DNA of 64,000 nt, taken from Cristatella mucedo (taxonomy: Eukaryota > Bryozoa > Phylactolaemata > Cristatellidae). Below the pieces are notes generated by a model. The model saw nothing but the letters and a program-made list of their open reading frames with translations, was not told where the DNA came from and made no database searches. Shown piece after piece: positions 46,662 to 58,165 of this stretch; the stretch's first letter is position 1, and each line of letters opens with the position of its first letter. The stretch spans positions 179,001-243,000 of the forward strand of contig WPIO01000003.1 in NCBI GenBank assembly GCA_009760855.2, written 5' to 3'. Both the position numbers and the translations under genes were made by a program.

Positions 46662-49465
46662 GTCGGTCAGCGCCGCCGGCTCTGCTGCCAAGGCGCCAGC
46701 CGCGAGAGCGCGCCGAGCGCGCCGCTGGCCCGTCGCAGCGGATGAGCGGGCGCGATGAGCCCACTTTTTTTTTTGAATGACCTCGCTTGGGCACTTTTCA
46801 GGGCACCCTTTTCGCCGCGCGCCAAATCAGTTCGATCGTACGCATTAGAAAACGTACGGTACGCATTTCTTTCAATTTCGTGTGAGAAGAGGTCGAGCGG
46901 AGAGACTCGGCGGGCGAGTTTTAACGATGCTGAACGAGCCATGGTCCCCTAAAATGAGCGCGGTGCGAGAGTCGGCAGCGCGTCTTTACAAATGGTCGGC
47001 AATGCGTGCCGACTCAACTGTTTACTGCGGAAGCCTCTCTACTTTTTTGAGCTCGAACGGCTACTTCTGCTTGCTCAAAATTGCCGAAAATACTTCGAGC
47101 GACAGAGTCCTGAGCACTGCGCCTTTCAGAGCACGTCTGCGTCCGTGACTTTAGTCGGTCACTACTAGGACGAAGTGAGCGAACAACCAAAGATCGGCTG
47201 ATTCACAGCCTCGCTATTATGGCTGCCCACACATGCGGCAGATTTCGGCCCTACCTTGTTTATCGAGGTCGAAGAGGAATCTCGCTCTATTGGGCTCGAA
47301 CTCGAGATCTGCGGATGGCAACGTGCGAATACTGCGCCTCCTCGACGAGCGTAGCGGCTCTGGATTGCGACAAGGGCTGCGCGTCAGCTTGCTCGACGGC
47401 CAGCTCTCCGCTGCTCTGACGGCAACGCGTTCGCTCGATCGTCTTTGCTTGGATTCGTTCGATGCGTCAGCTTCGCTTGGCTTTGCAGGACTCTGCGCCC
47501 GTCGGAAAGAGCGAGCAGCCCAAGGGAGAAACCGGCGATGCTGAGGACTTGCCCAACTTCTTGAACGACGGACGAGCTGAGAACGGTAGCGCAGAGCGGC
47601 AAGCAGCGCCAAGCAGGCGCGCTCGCTTGGCGCTCCGCCCCCCTAAAGAGGACACCTTGGTGCTTCTAAAGCCATCAATCGCCCTCTTGCTTGCAATCGA
47701 GGCCGCCGGCGTCGCCGGCTTCGCCCAGCGACGCCGCGGGCGGCTGCGCGGGAAGCGGAGCGCGAGCGCGCGCCGAAGCGAGAGGGAAATACGGCGAAGT
47801 CGGCCATGCTCACTCGAGTTTTGCGCGCGCGACCAACGGCGGTCTGAGGCTGGGGTTCGTGGCCGCCCGTTCGTAAGGGATAAGGCGCTCGCTCTTCACG
47901 ACCCAGGGAAGTGGGTTCGAATCCTGCAGTGGGCGATCCTTTTTCGACCGCCGCCGCAAGCGGTCGATAAAGTCGACTGCAGTCTGACCGGATCAGTTTG
48001 GGTTTCTGCGGATAATGCGAGGCACTTCTGTAAATTAGAGCGCGGGCATAGCGGCGCCACTTGAGATTCGTCGGAGCGATTCCATTCATTCTCTGAATGA
48101 AAACGACTAACGGTGCCTGCGCATTTTTTCCGCAGACGTCAAGAACCAGCTGGTCAATCTCTGCGAGAGCTCCAAGTGCACCATCTACAAGCTCGGTTGG
48201 GTGCCGCCAGAGAAGATCAAGCAGGCCGCGGCTTTCCGGCCTGTCAAAGGCGACAGTGCACTGTCGGAATCCGCCCTGAAGCCAGCGCTCGAATCGGTCG
48301 AAGAGGCCCTGGCCAAGCTTCAGCAAGAGAAGCAGGTACCGTCGGTCGCCTTTTTTCTCGATCTTTTTCTGCCGACCAGTTAGAATCTACCCGACGCTCC
48401 GCCTGCCTAGGGTGTGCCTCGACGTCTCTCGAACGCCGCTAACAGGGCACAGTTGCGCGACCGGCGCGCGCACCGCGCCAGCCAGACGCGCCAGCCAGAC
48501 GTTTCCAAGCCTGCCCTGAGCCGCCCTGCGCCCGGTCGCCTTCCCTATTGCCTGCAAGCAGAAGGCGGCGACGTCACGCCGCCAGAGGTCGCTGCGCTCT
48601 GTCGACAGCGCGGCACTGCGAGCGGACGCTGCGCCGCGCTGCCGACGGCTCCAGCACGACGCCTGAGCGGACGTGCCCACCGTGCCACGGTCGCAGCCTG
48701 AAGCACGTGCATGCGCTTTCGTGTGCGGTCGGCCGCTCACAAAACGTCTGCGCGTGCGCTCCAATCACATCGAGGCGCAGACCAGCAAGTATATGGATTA
48801 CCTTGCCAACCGATGGCAGCGTGGGATTCATTTTTCCGGGCAATGAAACGCCGTGAAAATCACGGCATACTTTGCCGCCGTTTCACCTCGTGTGGATAGG
48901 AATTCTGACTGTACGAATTGCCCTAACTATCCGTCGTTCATTGTGCTTTCTGCTGACTTTTGAACAAAACCGATTGAACTCGATTGAATGATCGAAGTAC
49001 GAGAGCGACGACTCTTCCACGTAAAACCGTTGCAGCTGATTGATAACCTCAAGAGAGAGACCGAAGCGCTGAAAGCTCTGAGCGCGTCGCTATCGAAGGG
49101 CTCCCAAGGCTCCCAAGAGGAGGCGCAGCCATCGCTCAACGCCGGCGGCCAGAAAGGAAACTCCAACCTGCTGCTGGCTGCGGCGGCCGCGGCGCTGAGC
49201 GGCAACAGGGGAAACGCCAACTTCCTCGACGCCTTGCTGCCGCAATCGAAGGGCAGGAGCAACAACGCCATGCTGCTGGAGGCCAACGTCTGCCCGCTGC
49301 TCAACTTGCAGCTCAGCTCCGCTCAGAAGCAGCTTCTCGAGGCCAAGGCTCGCCAAGACTCGCTCACGACGCTGCTCTCAGCCGTGCAGGTGCAGAAGAG
49401 CCAGCTGGAGACCGCACTCAAAGTACGGAGTGGGAGCGCTGCGGGCGACAGCGAGCATTTTACCT

Positions 49466-49511
<46 letters not shown>

Positions 49512-52500
49512 TCGCTCGCCATCGCGCGCCGGCGTTTTGGGGCTGCCTCGCTAAGAGTCGCCTCCGCCGCTGCCGCCGCGCGGCACAGATTTCAGAGTCC
49601 CTACGAGACAGCTTGAAGGTTCAGGCCCTGGAGTCTGCCAAGGAGGCCGCGGAGGAGAAGGGCAAGAACTCGCTGCTCACCGTCGAGCTCGCCAAGACGG
49701 AGGCGGAGAAAAAGGCTCTGACGGAGCAGAAGGCCGAGCTCGAGGTGAGCGAGGCAGCGGCGGCGCGACGCGCGCACGCGCGCTGCGCCGCCAGCTCCGC
49801 TCCGCTCGATGCCTGGGCGCTCGAGAATTCGATTGAGTGCACAGGCATCGACGCAGGCATCGAGCGATCGAGAGGCGTCAAGCGCCAGCGCGCGACAATC
49901 GCGCGAGCGCGCGCGCTCTCTGGCACTTTAGAACCAGCTGGCGTCCACCCAGAGCGAGCTGCTCACCGAGCGACAAGCGAAGGCGGCGCTTGCGGACGCT
50001 CTGAAGAAAGAGACCAAGGAGAAGCAGCAATGCAACGAGGAGCTCTTTACGGTGGGCGGCAACGGCGCACGCGGCCCGCCCGGGAGAGCTTCTGGCCCAA
50101 GCCTCGTCCTCGCGGCGCCGCAGATCGGCGCTGGCATCGCCGCTGCGCGTTCCTAGAGTAGAGCTGCCGCTAGGTCTGCGCGCCCGCTTCCGGCGACGCC
50201 GCTTGCAAATTGGGCCATTATAATGATGAGGGCTTCTCGAAAGAACGTGCGGATAAGCGACGTCGCCCGATAAAATAGAAGCTACGCTTACTTTGCCGAC
50301 GAGTCGACAAAGACTCGGTGCATTAAGAATCGGCATCGGGTCAGGAGAAACGTAGTCCGTGCAGATTTAGCTCAACTCCGATGGTTGTGAGATGCGTGCA
50401 GATTCCTTGACAGTGTTGAAGTGTGGACTCGTGGCAGTGTGGACTGTGTGGACAGTGTGGTAAGCAAAAATATGCAGCCCATTCCTGACTGATTGGAGAA
50501 AAACACCTGTGTGACGTAATCTAAGCACGCTACCAAGCATTCCACGAAAAATATATACGCGATCCCTTAGCATTTTCTTGTATGAACCTTTTACATATTT
50601 AATGGACTCGCCGCTAGTATGCCCCTGCAAAACAATCCATTATGTAAATATTCGCACGACATTCGTCTGACGCTCGGCCGCCGCTCCTCTGTCATTTAAT
50701 GCTTAATCAGGAGCTATAAAGCTTGCATCACTTTCGGAGCCTAGAAAACCGTCGAGTGTCGAGTTCAGTTTCACTGCAAATCATCCTGATTGCGGAACTG
50801 CTATGACGTGGCAGGTATTAAATTCTTGCGACTACCCGCACAGCTCGGTATAGAACTAGGCTTATGCAGGCGGATAACTTGCATGCTTGCTTGCCTGCCT
50901 GCCTGTCTGCCTGCCTGCCAGTAAGTTCATTTAAGCCTTATGTGACGCACTTGTCACCTGGAACGCGATACTTCTTCAGAAAAAAAAGGTTGCATGATTC
51001 AATTGCCTCATTTATGCTGAGGCCCGAAAAGCCTCGAGGGCAAGCAGCACCTCTTACGGTGGTTAAATCAAGGGTCGCCAACGGCAGTACACAAACGCAC
51101 GACGTGGGTAGTGTAGAGCGAGCAACTCACCCCGTACGCTAGGACCCATGTGTTTATCATTTGCCTCTTGTCTCTATCCTGTTTCTCTCTTTCCCTTAGC
51201 TCCCACCTTCGAGGCTCCATCAAATCGCGAAATGTCATTAGGTCGTGCGGTAAATAAATCCTTCTACAGAGTTTCTAGTAATAAAAGGCCCGCGGGCAAT
51301 ATTACTGAGCGCAGAGCAGAACGGTTTTGACGAAAAGATGGCGGCGCCAACGTCCCGCCGCGCTGTCCACTTGCAGACGCAGACCGAGTTGAAGTCGTCG
51401 CAGAACCAGCTGAAGGTGACCAACAACATGCTCCGTCAGAGCCAGGACCAGCTGGCAGCCAAGACTCAGGAGCTCATCCAGGAGAAGGCCGAGCGCCAGG
51501 CCACCGAGGAGAAGCTCACGGCGGCGCAGCAGGTGAGCGCCGCCGCTCTCTCGTTCGCTCTGACCGCCGCGATCCTGACGCCGACCGTGACCCCCGCAAT
51601 CGATCCCGACCCGGGTCCGCGCGCGCGCGAGGCTCCGCCCGCGAATGCCCGCGCGCGCGCGCACGGACTTGCGAGGAGCGCGAAACCGAGCGCCCGCCGC
51701 CGCCACCGCAGGAGCTGCTGCAGACTCAGGAGAGCCTGCGCGAGAAGGAGCGCGAGCTGGGCGAGGAGCAGGTGGAGCGCGCCAAGGTGCAGCGCCAGCT
51801 GGACGAGACGCAGGTCGAGCTGGCCACCCTCGAGGAGGCCAAGAAGAAGCTCGAGGATAAAAAGCAGGAGCTGGAAGACCAGCTGGCCACGACCAGCAGC
51901 AACCTGCAGCAGGTCACCGTCGAGCGCGATCAGGTACGGCGGCCCCATCCCCATCCCCGCTGCGCCGCAGCCTACCGCGGGCGGTCTCCTCGCTCGATGC
52001 GTGTGCGCCAGCGGTGGCGCAGCGGGCAGATGACGGCCGCCGGCGCGTCAGCGTTTGGCGTGGCTTGGCGGAATTCCGAGCGATTTCCTGTCCGAGCGAT
52101 TGCGCATCGCTCGGACAGGAAGCTTCGTATCGCTACCACGGCTTCAGCGTGGCTACTACAGGCTCCGACCGCTCCCAGAGTAGGGTCGAAGGCAGAGTTA
52201 GGTTCGCAGCACTGTGCTCGCAGTTTGCTGCCTTGCCGTACTCATCCGTACTTTACTACATACAGTGCTTTATCCATACCTTACTCACACCGTGCTTTAC
52301 TGCCCGGATTTTGACTGATTTAACTTGCCTACCCATCGCAAACCTCCACAGCGATCCCGCTGCAATACTCTAAATGCCTTCCCTTTCGGGTGTCCTGTGC
52401 TGAAGTTCGCTCGTTGCCAGCGAGAAGAGGACGACTCAACCTGTGTCAACCTTCGGCACCACTACCGCCACCACCACCACCGGCGTCCGGAGCTCCAACC

Positions 52501-54997
52501 TTGCGATCGCGTATCCCTCGATAGTAGCTTTACGCCCATTTTTTCAGCCATGATTTCCCGCGATCCCCGCCAGCAGCTTCCAAAGTACGGCGCCCACGCT
52601 GAGCTGCAGCACAGAGCAGCGCGGCACTCGCACTCGTGGTCACGTGGTTCCCTCACGTCACTTTCTCCTCCACGTCGGCTCCTCAGCTCGCTAAGTAAGC
52701 TCGTCAGAATCTTTTGCTGACATTGGCTCTTTATCAAGTTCCGAAATCTTTCGCTGCAGCTGTCAGTGCAGCTCAACACTACAACTGCAGAGCTGGCCAA
52801 CAAAACGGCCGAGCTCGAGCAGTCCGAAGCCAACCTGGAGCAGAAGAAATCCGAAAACGAGGCTCTGCAAAGTCAGTTGACCTTCGCCAGCGCTCAGTAC
52901 ATGCTGGAGAAGAAGGCTCGCGAGGAGCAGGCCTATCTGATCAGCAAGGTGCGCGACGCCACGCTGAAAGTGCAGGACGACGTGCAGAAACTGCAGCTGG
53001 AGAACCTGCAGCTCCAGCAGGAAGCACAGAAGCTCAAGCACGAGCAGAGTACGCCGCGCCGCGCGCCGCGCTCTGCGCTCGCTCCCCGATCGGCGCCGCG
53101 CCGCGCCGCTCGCCGGGCCTCCGAACCTTCACTGCGAGCGCTGCACAGCGACAGCTTGTGTCGCTGCGGGGCGGCCGCCTGAGCTGTGAGAGCGAGGCTC
53201 TGGCGCGGCGCTCGGCGCCCTCGCGCCCGCTCGCGCCGGCTCCTCGCTGCGTAGCTCGCTCTCATTCGGCTCGAGATCATTTCGGCCCGCTCATTCTTCC
53301 TCTTCATTCAGAAGCGGCGCTGGCGTTGATGTCCGGCTGTCCGACGGGCTACGTTAAGAAGGACAACAGCTGCTACAAACTGGTGACGGAAGCAGCTTTC
53401 TGGAAGAGTGGTCAAGACCGCTGCACGCGCGACGGTGCCAACCTCATCTCCATCGAGACTGTTTCAGAGCAGAACTTCGTCGCCGAGCTGCTGAAGGCCT
53501 TCGGTACGTCGGCGTCGACCCCGCGGTGGCTACGGCGGCGCTGGATACTTAAGAATTCCGCGACTTGCCGCGACTCCCCCAATCGCAAGGCCTGCGGCAA
53601 ACAGCGGATGCTACATTGCAGTATTTTCTATAGCGCGCTTTAAAGCTAACTAGGCTGCTAGCTGCTCAATCATTGGACGCTGCGGGGACGCTGCGAGGCA
53701 GCATGAAGCAAGTGAAGCGCCTGCTACGCACGACACGCGAAGCTAATAGCAACGATTCGTCGAGTAATGTGTAATGTATCTCCGTCAGTAACTCCACAAA
53801 GTCATAAAGACCATGTGGGTGTTACGCAGGAGAGTTTTGTATAGCGCACTCACAGCCTAAGCGGCTTTCGGTACGCATTCGGTAGCTAACAGACTTCGTC
53901 TCACGCAACAAAGAGAAAGTGGGAAGCGTAGCAGAGTTAGGAGAGCAGTTGAGGTAGTGAGTAGCATAGAAGTAGCAGTTCAGGACCGCTGAAAAAGATT
54001 AGCACTGGGCTGACGCGAGGCTGGCAAAGATATCTGTATCTATATATGTGTGTATGCATGTGTGTGTGTGTGTGTGTGTGTTTGTATGTATTTGAATGTG
54101 TGTGCGTGCGTGTGTATTTGTGTGTGCGTATGCGTATGTACAGCAGAAGCAGGCCAATTCGCAGTTAGCGAGCGTCTAGCCCGCGGATACCTCTCCTAGG
54201 CGTCTCTATAAAAAGAAAACGGTGTCACTTTCGCTTTACACTCGTTTATCGACGGCTTTCTTTCCTTTCTGTGCTAGCGAGGGGCTTCACTGAGACCCCG
54301 CTGAGGCATCCGGGAGGCGGGTGGTGGGGTGCCCGGTTCTCACCCACGGAGTCCGAGCTGAGTCTGACTCGCCAATCGAGAGCGACGTCGCATATCTAAT
54401 GCCTTCCTCAATCGGCGGCGGCATTCAAGTCCAACTAAGCGTTTGTTCGGCGGCAATCGGCCAAACGACCGCGGTCTCCTAGCGCGGCGAGTTAGAGACG
54501 ATCCGGCGCAGCGTCGAAGGAGCGCGCTCGCGACGCGCGCTCGCGGCGCTCGATTCAGAAGAGGCCGCGCTCCGATATTCGTAGGATCCTCTCTGAGTGA
54601 CAACCAGGTGTTCGTCGGCGGCCTCAAGGTCGGTGGCTCGTTCAAGTGGCTGTCGAGCGGCGCCAACGTGGGCCAGTACGGCCCGCCGAACGTCGCCAAC
54701 GACTTGAGCGCCTACAAGCCCAACTACGACTGCCTGGTGCTCAGCACGCCCGACGAGCTCGGCTCGGTGAAGCTGGTCGGTCAGCAGTGCCTCGTCGCCA
54801 AGCCCTTCGTCTGCGAGTACAGCCTGTCGCCGCTTGCCTTCACCGCCGGCTTCGGCAAGGGCGGCGCCAGCGCCCGCGACACGCTCGCCCTGTCCAGCGT
54901 GCTCAGCTTCCTCGAGTCCTCGTCGTCGTCCGCCGCCAAGGGCAACAGTCTGCGGTTGCTCAGCGACAGCAAAGGAAGCAGCAGCCTGCTCATTTGA
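46511..54997 (+). CDS. Secreted coiled-coil protein with C-terminal C-type-lectin-like domain (10 exons, 761 aa)
   Basis: Gene span; the ten exons join in phase to 2,286 nt. Residues 1-23 are a signal peptide (MRGFAFMRTSLLLLALAAAA, then WSA). Residues 24-117 are acidic, then mixed, with CESSKC. Residues 118-246 hold a low-complexity Ala/Leu/Asn patch. About 247-560 is a long heptad-rich, Glu/Lys/Gln/Leu coiled coil. About 570-703 is a C-type-lectin-like domain with six cysteines (570, 581, 598, 674, 693, 701), the CPTGY start, a FVGGL block in place of WIGL, FKW and the CLVAKPFVCEY end. No EPN/QPD or WND calcium-site motif is seen, so classical sugar binding is doubtful. Residues 704-761 are a Ser/Gly/Leu tail. 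Probably a secreted oligomer with a rod stalk and globular heads (inference). I do not recognise a named orthologue. Exons are GC-rich like the surrounding island. Confidence 0.88.
47872..47985 (+). mobile_element. SINE B in intron 1 of the lectin-like gene
   Basis: gcgctcgctcttcacgaccc, gtgggttcgaatcctgcagt and gggcgatcctt; the tail is lost. Confidence 0.65.
48136..48335 (+). CDS. Lectin-like gene exon 2
   Basis: The acceptor is cattttttccgcag and the donor CAG|gtaccg; phase 1 in, 0 out. It encodes VKNQLVNLCESSKCTIYKLG, then a predicted helix ending EEALAKLQQEKQ. Its two cysteines could cross-link chains at the base of the stalk (inference). Confidence 0.85.
49036..49422 (+). CDS. Lectin-like gene exon 3: Ala/Leu/Asn-rich segment and start of coiled coil
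   Basis: The acceptor is accgttgcag and the donor AAA|gtacgg; 129 codons, phase 0-0. It opens with LIDNLKRETEALKALSASL, passes through a low-complexity region with LLLAAAAAALSGN and ends in heptads (LETALK). The frame stays open into the intron through a CCG microsatellite. Confidence 0.85.
49470..49507. repeat. (CCG)n in intron 3 of the lectin-like gene
   Basis: About 12 CCG units, open in all frames, which explains the read-through frames over the intron. Confidence 0.9.
49589..49744 (+). CDS. Lectin-like gene exon 4: coiled coil, 52 codons
   Basis: The acceptor is gcgcggcacag and the donor GAG|gtgagc; phase 0-0. It encodes ISESLRDSLKVQALESAKEA and further heptads ending EQKAELE. It has the same length (156 nt) and phases as exon 6. 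Confidence 0.87.
49932..50051 (+). CDS. Lectin-like gene exon 5: coiled coil, 40 codons
   Basis: The acceptor is ggcactttag and the donor ACG|gtgggc; phase 0-0. It encodes NQLASTQSELLTERQAKAAL and ends QQCNEELFT, with one cysteine that could stabilise an oligomer. Confidence 0.85.
51377..51532 (+). CDS. Lectin-like gene exon 6: coiled coil, 52 codons
   Basis: The acceptor is gtccacttgcag and the donor CAG|gtgagc; phase 0-0. It encodes TQTELKSSQNQLKVTNNMLR, then EKLTAAQQ. It follows the longest intron of the gene (1.3 kb). Confidence 0.87.
51712..51933 (+). CDS. Lectin-like gene exon 7: coiled coil, 74 codons
   Basis: The acceptor is cgccaccgcag and the donor CAG|gtacgg; phase 0-0. It encodes strongly charged heptads (LDETQVELATLEEAKKKLED) ending TVERDQ. 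Confidence 0.87.
52085..52121. repeat. Perfect hairpin, 16-bp arms, in intron 7 of the lectin-like gene
   Basis: TTCCTGTCCGAGCGAT at 52085-52100 and its exact reverse complement at 52106-52121, with the loop tgcgc. Confidence 0.9.
52760..53048 (+). CDS. Lectin-like gene exon 8: end of coiled coil
   Basis: The acceptor is tttcgctgcag and the donor CAGA|gtacgc; phase 0 in, 1 out. It begins LSVQLNTTTAELANKTAELE and ends LQQEAQKLKHEQ. An in-frame acceptor 9 nt further on (gtgcag, exon start 52769) could give a variant three residues shorter. Confidence 0.85.
53312..53503 (+). CDS. Lectin-like gene exon 9: first half of the C-type-lectin-like domain
   Basis: The acceptor is cctcttcattcag and the donor TTCG|gtacgt; phase 1-1. 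It encodes SGCPTGYVKKDNSCYKLVTE, a W...C...GANLISIET helix region and the EQNFVAELLKAF helix, in the fold's standard order. Confidence 0.92.
53768..53999 (-). mobile_element. LINE 3'-end fragment in an intron of the lectin-like gene
   Basis: About 230 bp nearly identical to 39214-39446, including gtaatgtatctccgtcagta and the following tail. It is 5'-truncated, lies in the last intron, and is antisense to the gene. Confidence 0.75.
54055..54140. repeat. (GT)n-rich tract
   Basis: Interrupted GT repeats just beyond the LINE fragment in the last intron. Confidence 0.85.
54585..54997 (+). CDS. Lectin-like gene exon 10: second half of the lectin-like domain, tail and stop
   Basis: The acceptor is gatattcgtag; phase 1 in; TGA at 54995-54997. 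It encodes NQVFVGGLKVGGSFKWLSSG, NYDCLVLSTPDELG and CLVAKPFVCEY, then a 58-residue Ser-rich tail. No AATAAA was found in the next 400 bp. Confidence 0.92.
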
Positions 54998-55219
54998 AAG
55001 CAGCCGAGATCCGCGAGAGCGCGCGAGCGCTCGCATCGACGAGCTGAGAGAGCTGCTTCTGCTCGCTCGCCCCAGCCGTTCGGCGGCTCCGCGCGCGCGC
55101 GCGCAGTCACCGCCGCGGCCAGCGGTCGCCGCGAGCTTCCTTCTATCGCGGCGGATGAATGTCCTGGGCACGCGCGCGAAAGTGTGCGTTCGGCTTCGCA
55201 CCACTGTTGTTTTGTAATT

Positions 55220-58020
55220 CTTGGACTGTAGCTAGGTTCGCTGGTGAATGGTCAAGTAAATCAGTGATGACACTAGACAGCGTGGTCATTCGTTGAAAGC
55301 TGCAGGCGTCGAGCTACGCTACGAGAGGTCGCCTCGCTCGGCGCTCTCTAAATAAGTCTCGCGCCTGTATCCACGTCTCTACCGCTCCGTCTCCTCGTTT
55401 CCCTGTCGCTATGCCTCTCTAGCTGTCCGCAACCCAAGATGAGCACAGCGAATGAGGCCAGTGTGCCCACCGGCGCAATCGTACGCCTAGCGAAACATGG
55501 GACCAGCGCCAGCGAGACCGCGCGACTGACCGACCGACAGCTGCCAATGAGATTGCAGAGGGGTTAACCAATGAGATTGCAGATAGCTACAAAGCTATAG
55601 GCAGCGACGTGCATATGCGGCAGCAGCACGCAGACTTGCGGTGCGTACGAGACTGATTATGGATTGAGCCGCAGAGCGGAGCTTGGCCAAGTAAGTTCTC
55701 GACAAGCTACGTTTGCCGTGGGCTCCAAGTGTTGGCAAAGGGTGAACGGTGGGCGCCCTGCCTAAAGCAGGTACTTACATCGCATGTCGTCTCAGTAGCC
55801 CACGCATGCGTGTAGTAGCAAAACATTTCTATCGCATTTCAACCATTTTGTCGACGTCGGATGAGGATTGTATAAGGTGTCAATATATACCTATAATACG
55901 TACTGCTATAATAAGCTACGTTAGTTAGTCCGTCACAGTCGCTGACGTCGCGTCCACATTAACTCTTTCGTGATATATGTTTAGTACTTCTAAGGCGGTA
56001 CAGCTATGATGAGTATCAAAAAAGTGTAGGTAATTTGTTGAGTTGCGTAAGCAGCTGTACATTGCACTCTCAAAACTGAAATTTGACATTGAAATTCTAG
56101 AACTTAACAAGCCAATGAACTCATGGGGGGTTTCTAAGGTTGGCCAGTGCATTTCAGCAGCTTGAGGTCACTGCACCACAATCCCCTTAGCTGTCGCCGC
56201 ATTGGCGACTGGCGCTAAGAAACACTGTCAGTCGCTTGGCTACGTCAAAAAGTGAGCATGACTAAACGGAAGTCGCGCTGCGCTTGCTTTTGGTAAGCGA
56301 TGGACATGCATTTATTGAATCTGCCACGATTCTTCACGAGAGCATGCTATATAGCCAACACGTAAAATCAATTTTAAGATGGTCAGCACGTCCGTTCGTT
56401 CCATACGCGCAACTCAATATTGATCTGCTGCCCGGCGAGGGAGAATAGATTTGCCTAAAATTAAATTTATGTTCGTTTAAAAATATCTATATAATTAATT
56501 ATGATTTAAAATACAATTTTAAAATACGTTTTCGTTTTTTCTCGTATGCAGACTTTGCTCTGGCAGCTAAGCACTGTAAGCATGGCAATCAGCGGGTCGG
56601 GTTCACCAGCTAGGTCAGCGAGCATTCAGGCCCGCCTTTCAAAGCAAAGTTGAAGTTATCGGGGATTTTTTCGCAGTTGCAAACTAGAATATCTACAGTT
56701 TTGTATACATACAGTGCATATGAATAAAAAATTTCCGTAAGGTCTGCTCATTAATATTACCTGATTTAAGTCTAATTTGCATATCGGCATATCCGCAGAA
56801 GAGCCTGAACAGCTAGCACCACCACCTGCAGTTGGCAATATAGAACCGCCCACTGCAGGATTCGACCTCGGTCGTCGAAAAGAATGCTCCCAATTCACGA
56901 GAACAAAAAATATCGAGAAAAAAGCATTTTAGGGGCTGATAAGCTGCTGAGCATGATGAAAAGCGATAGAACATAGTAAGGATTCAAATAAAAAAAACGA
57001 AAAAACTGCTTGGCATGCATCCCGGTACATCGTAGTAATTGAGTTCTTCGGTCTGGCGCAGGTCGCAGATACGTGTTTTTCTTTTTGTTTACGTAGCCAC
57101 AGCATTGTCAAAACCGGTGCATCAATGGCTATCTTTCAACGGCACTGCAGTAAAGGAAACATAGCAGTATTCGGCCTTTTTCTCTGATGCGTACGTAAGG
57201 CCCGCTCTTCATATGACGTCATTCAACCTAATGAGGCAAACGTCTGAAGCAGCTCTCACAGTTAGTTGAGCTGCTTGCTGCCACTCGTTCACGTGCCATA
57301 GATAAGAATGACAGAAGCGAAATGGAACGAAATCATTTATTTTCGTATGCTGCAGTGGACTTTCTAAATTAGTGGCCTAAAAACTGCTACCTTCTTGGGG
57401 AAGCGATTTTGTCGGTAACTGGGAACGTTTTACACTGTGGCTTAAGCATGCTCAACCAATCCCTAGTCAGCATAGCATGTTCGACAGGCCCGTAGCCCGC
57501 GGTTCGCTCAGCATTCCTACGGCCTCCCTTTTATTTCAAAGCAGCCAAGAACCGGCAGAACCTAGCTTGGCATGCTGTTTTGCAACGAGTGACCTATGCC
57601 TCCACTTGCCGATTGTTTGCCCTGACATGCCTACTGTCTTGCACATGGCTCTGCCCTGCTGTTCATACCAGCTGTTGGCCCACTAGCTGCTGGCCTGCGT
57701 CGAACTCAAAATCTAAAATCTTCTCTCGCAGATCTTGTGTCCTGAATTACTTCACTCTCACTTTCGCATTTCAAGCACGAGCAGTACAAAGCTTCATTAG
57801 CTTTCTGAGATTGATAACTGGCGACTGAGTATCTACAAAGGAACGCGAGTTCAACTGTGCTTAGATGCCATGCCTGATCCGAGTTACACAGATCGCTGAT
57901 GCATCAATGAGTCATAATGATACTCGGGCCTTTATTGCTCACGAGTGAAGTTGTGCTGCTACGAGTTAGTTTTTCTTAGCTCTTTAGTCACTAGGCAATA
58001 GTATTTGATGGGCAGGCCAG
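55220..58020. other. No gene recognised
   Basis: 3' flank of the lectin-like gene; apart from one SINE B I see nothing that supports a gene. Confidence 0.4.
56775..56885 (-). mobile_element. SINE B, minus orientation
   Basis: Reverse complement contains cgacgaccgaggtcgaatcc, tgcagtgggcggttctatat and aggctcttctgc. Confidence 0.6.
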
Positions 58021-58021
58021 C

Positions 58022-58165
58022 TACTGCTCGCTCTTCACGAACGAGGTCATGGGTTCGAATCCTGCTGAAGGCGATTATTTGCCAACTGGTGATGGCCGTT
58101 TAGGCTCTTCTGTCGCTATACAAATGAGGCTGTTAAATCAGCTAGCATTTCTTAATTTTATTTAT
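58022..58165 (+). mobile_element. SINE B
   Basis: gctcgctcttcacgaacgag, atgggttcgaatcctgctga, ggctcttctgtcgctataca and ggctgttaaatcagctagca, ending in (ATTT)n. Confidence 0.7.

Noticed and set aside
46093-46758. 221-codon plus-strand frame over the start of the lectin-like gene
   Set aside because: Arg/Ser-rich GC shadow; the signal-peptide frame at 46511 with phase-matched splicing is the real one.
47643-48326. 227-codon minus-strand frame
   Set aside because: Antisense to intron 1 and exon 2 of the lectin-like gene, and it contains SINE sequence.
52714-53643. 309-codon continuous frame
   Set aside because: It includes exon 9 in frame but reads exon 8 out of frame and crosses an intron; the spliced model explains both exons.
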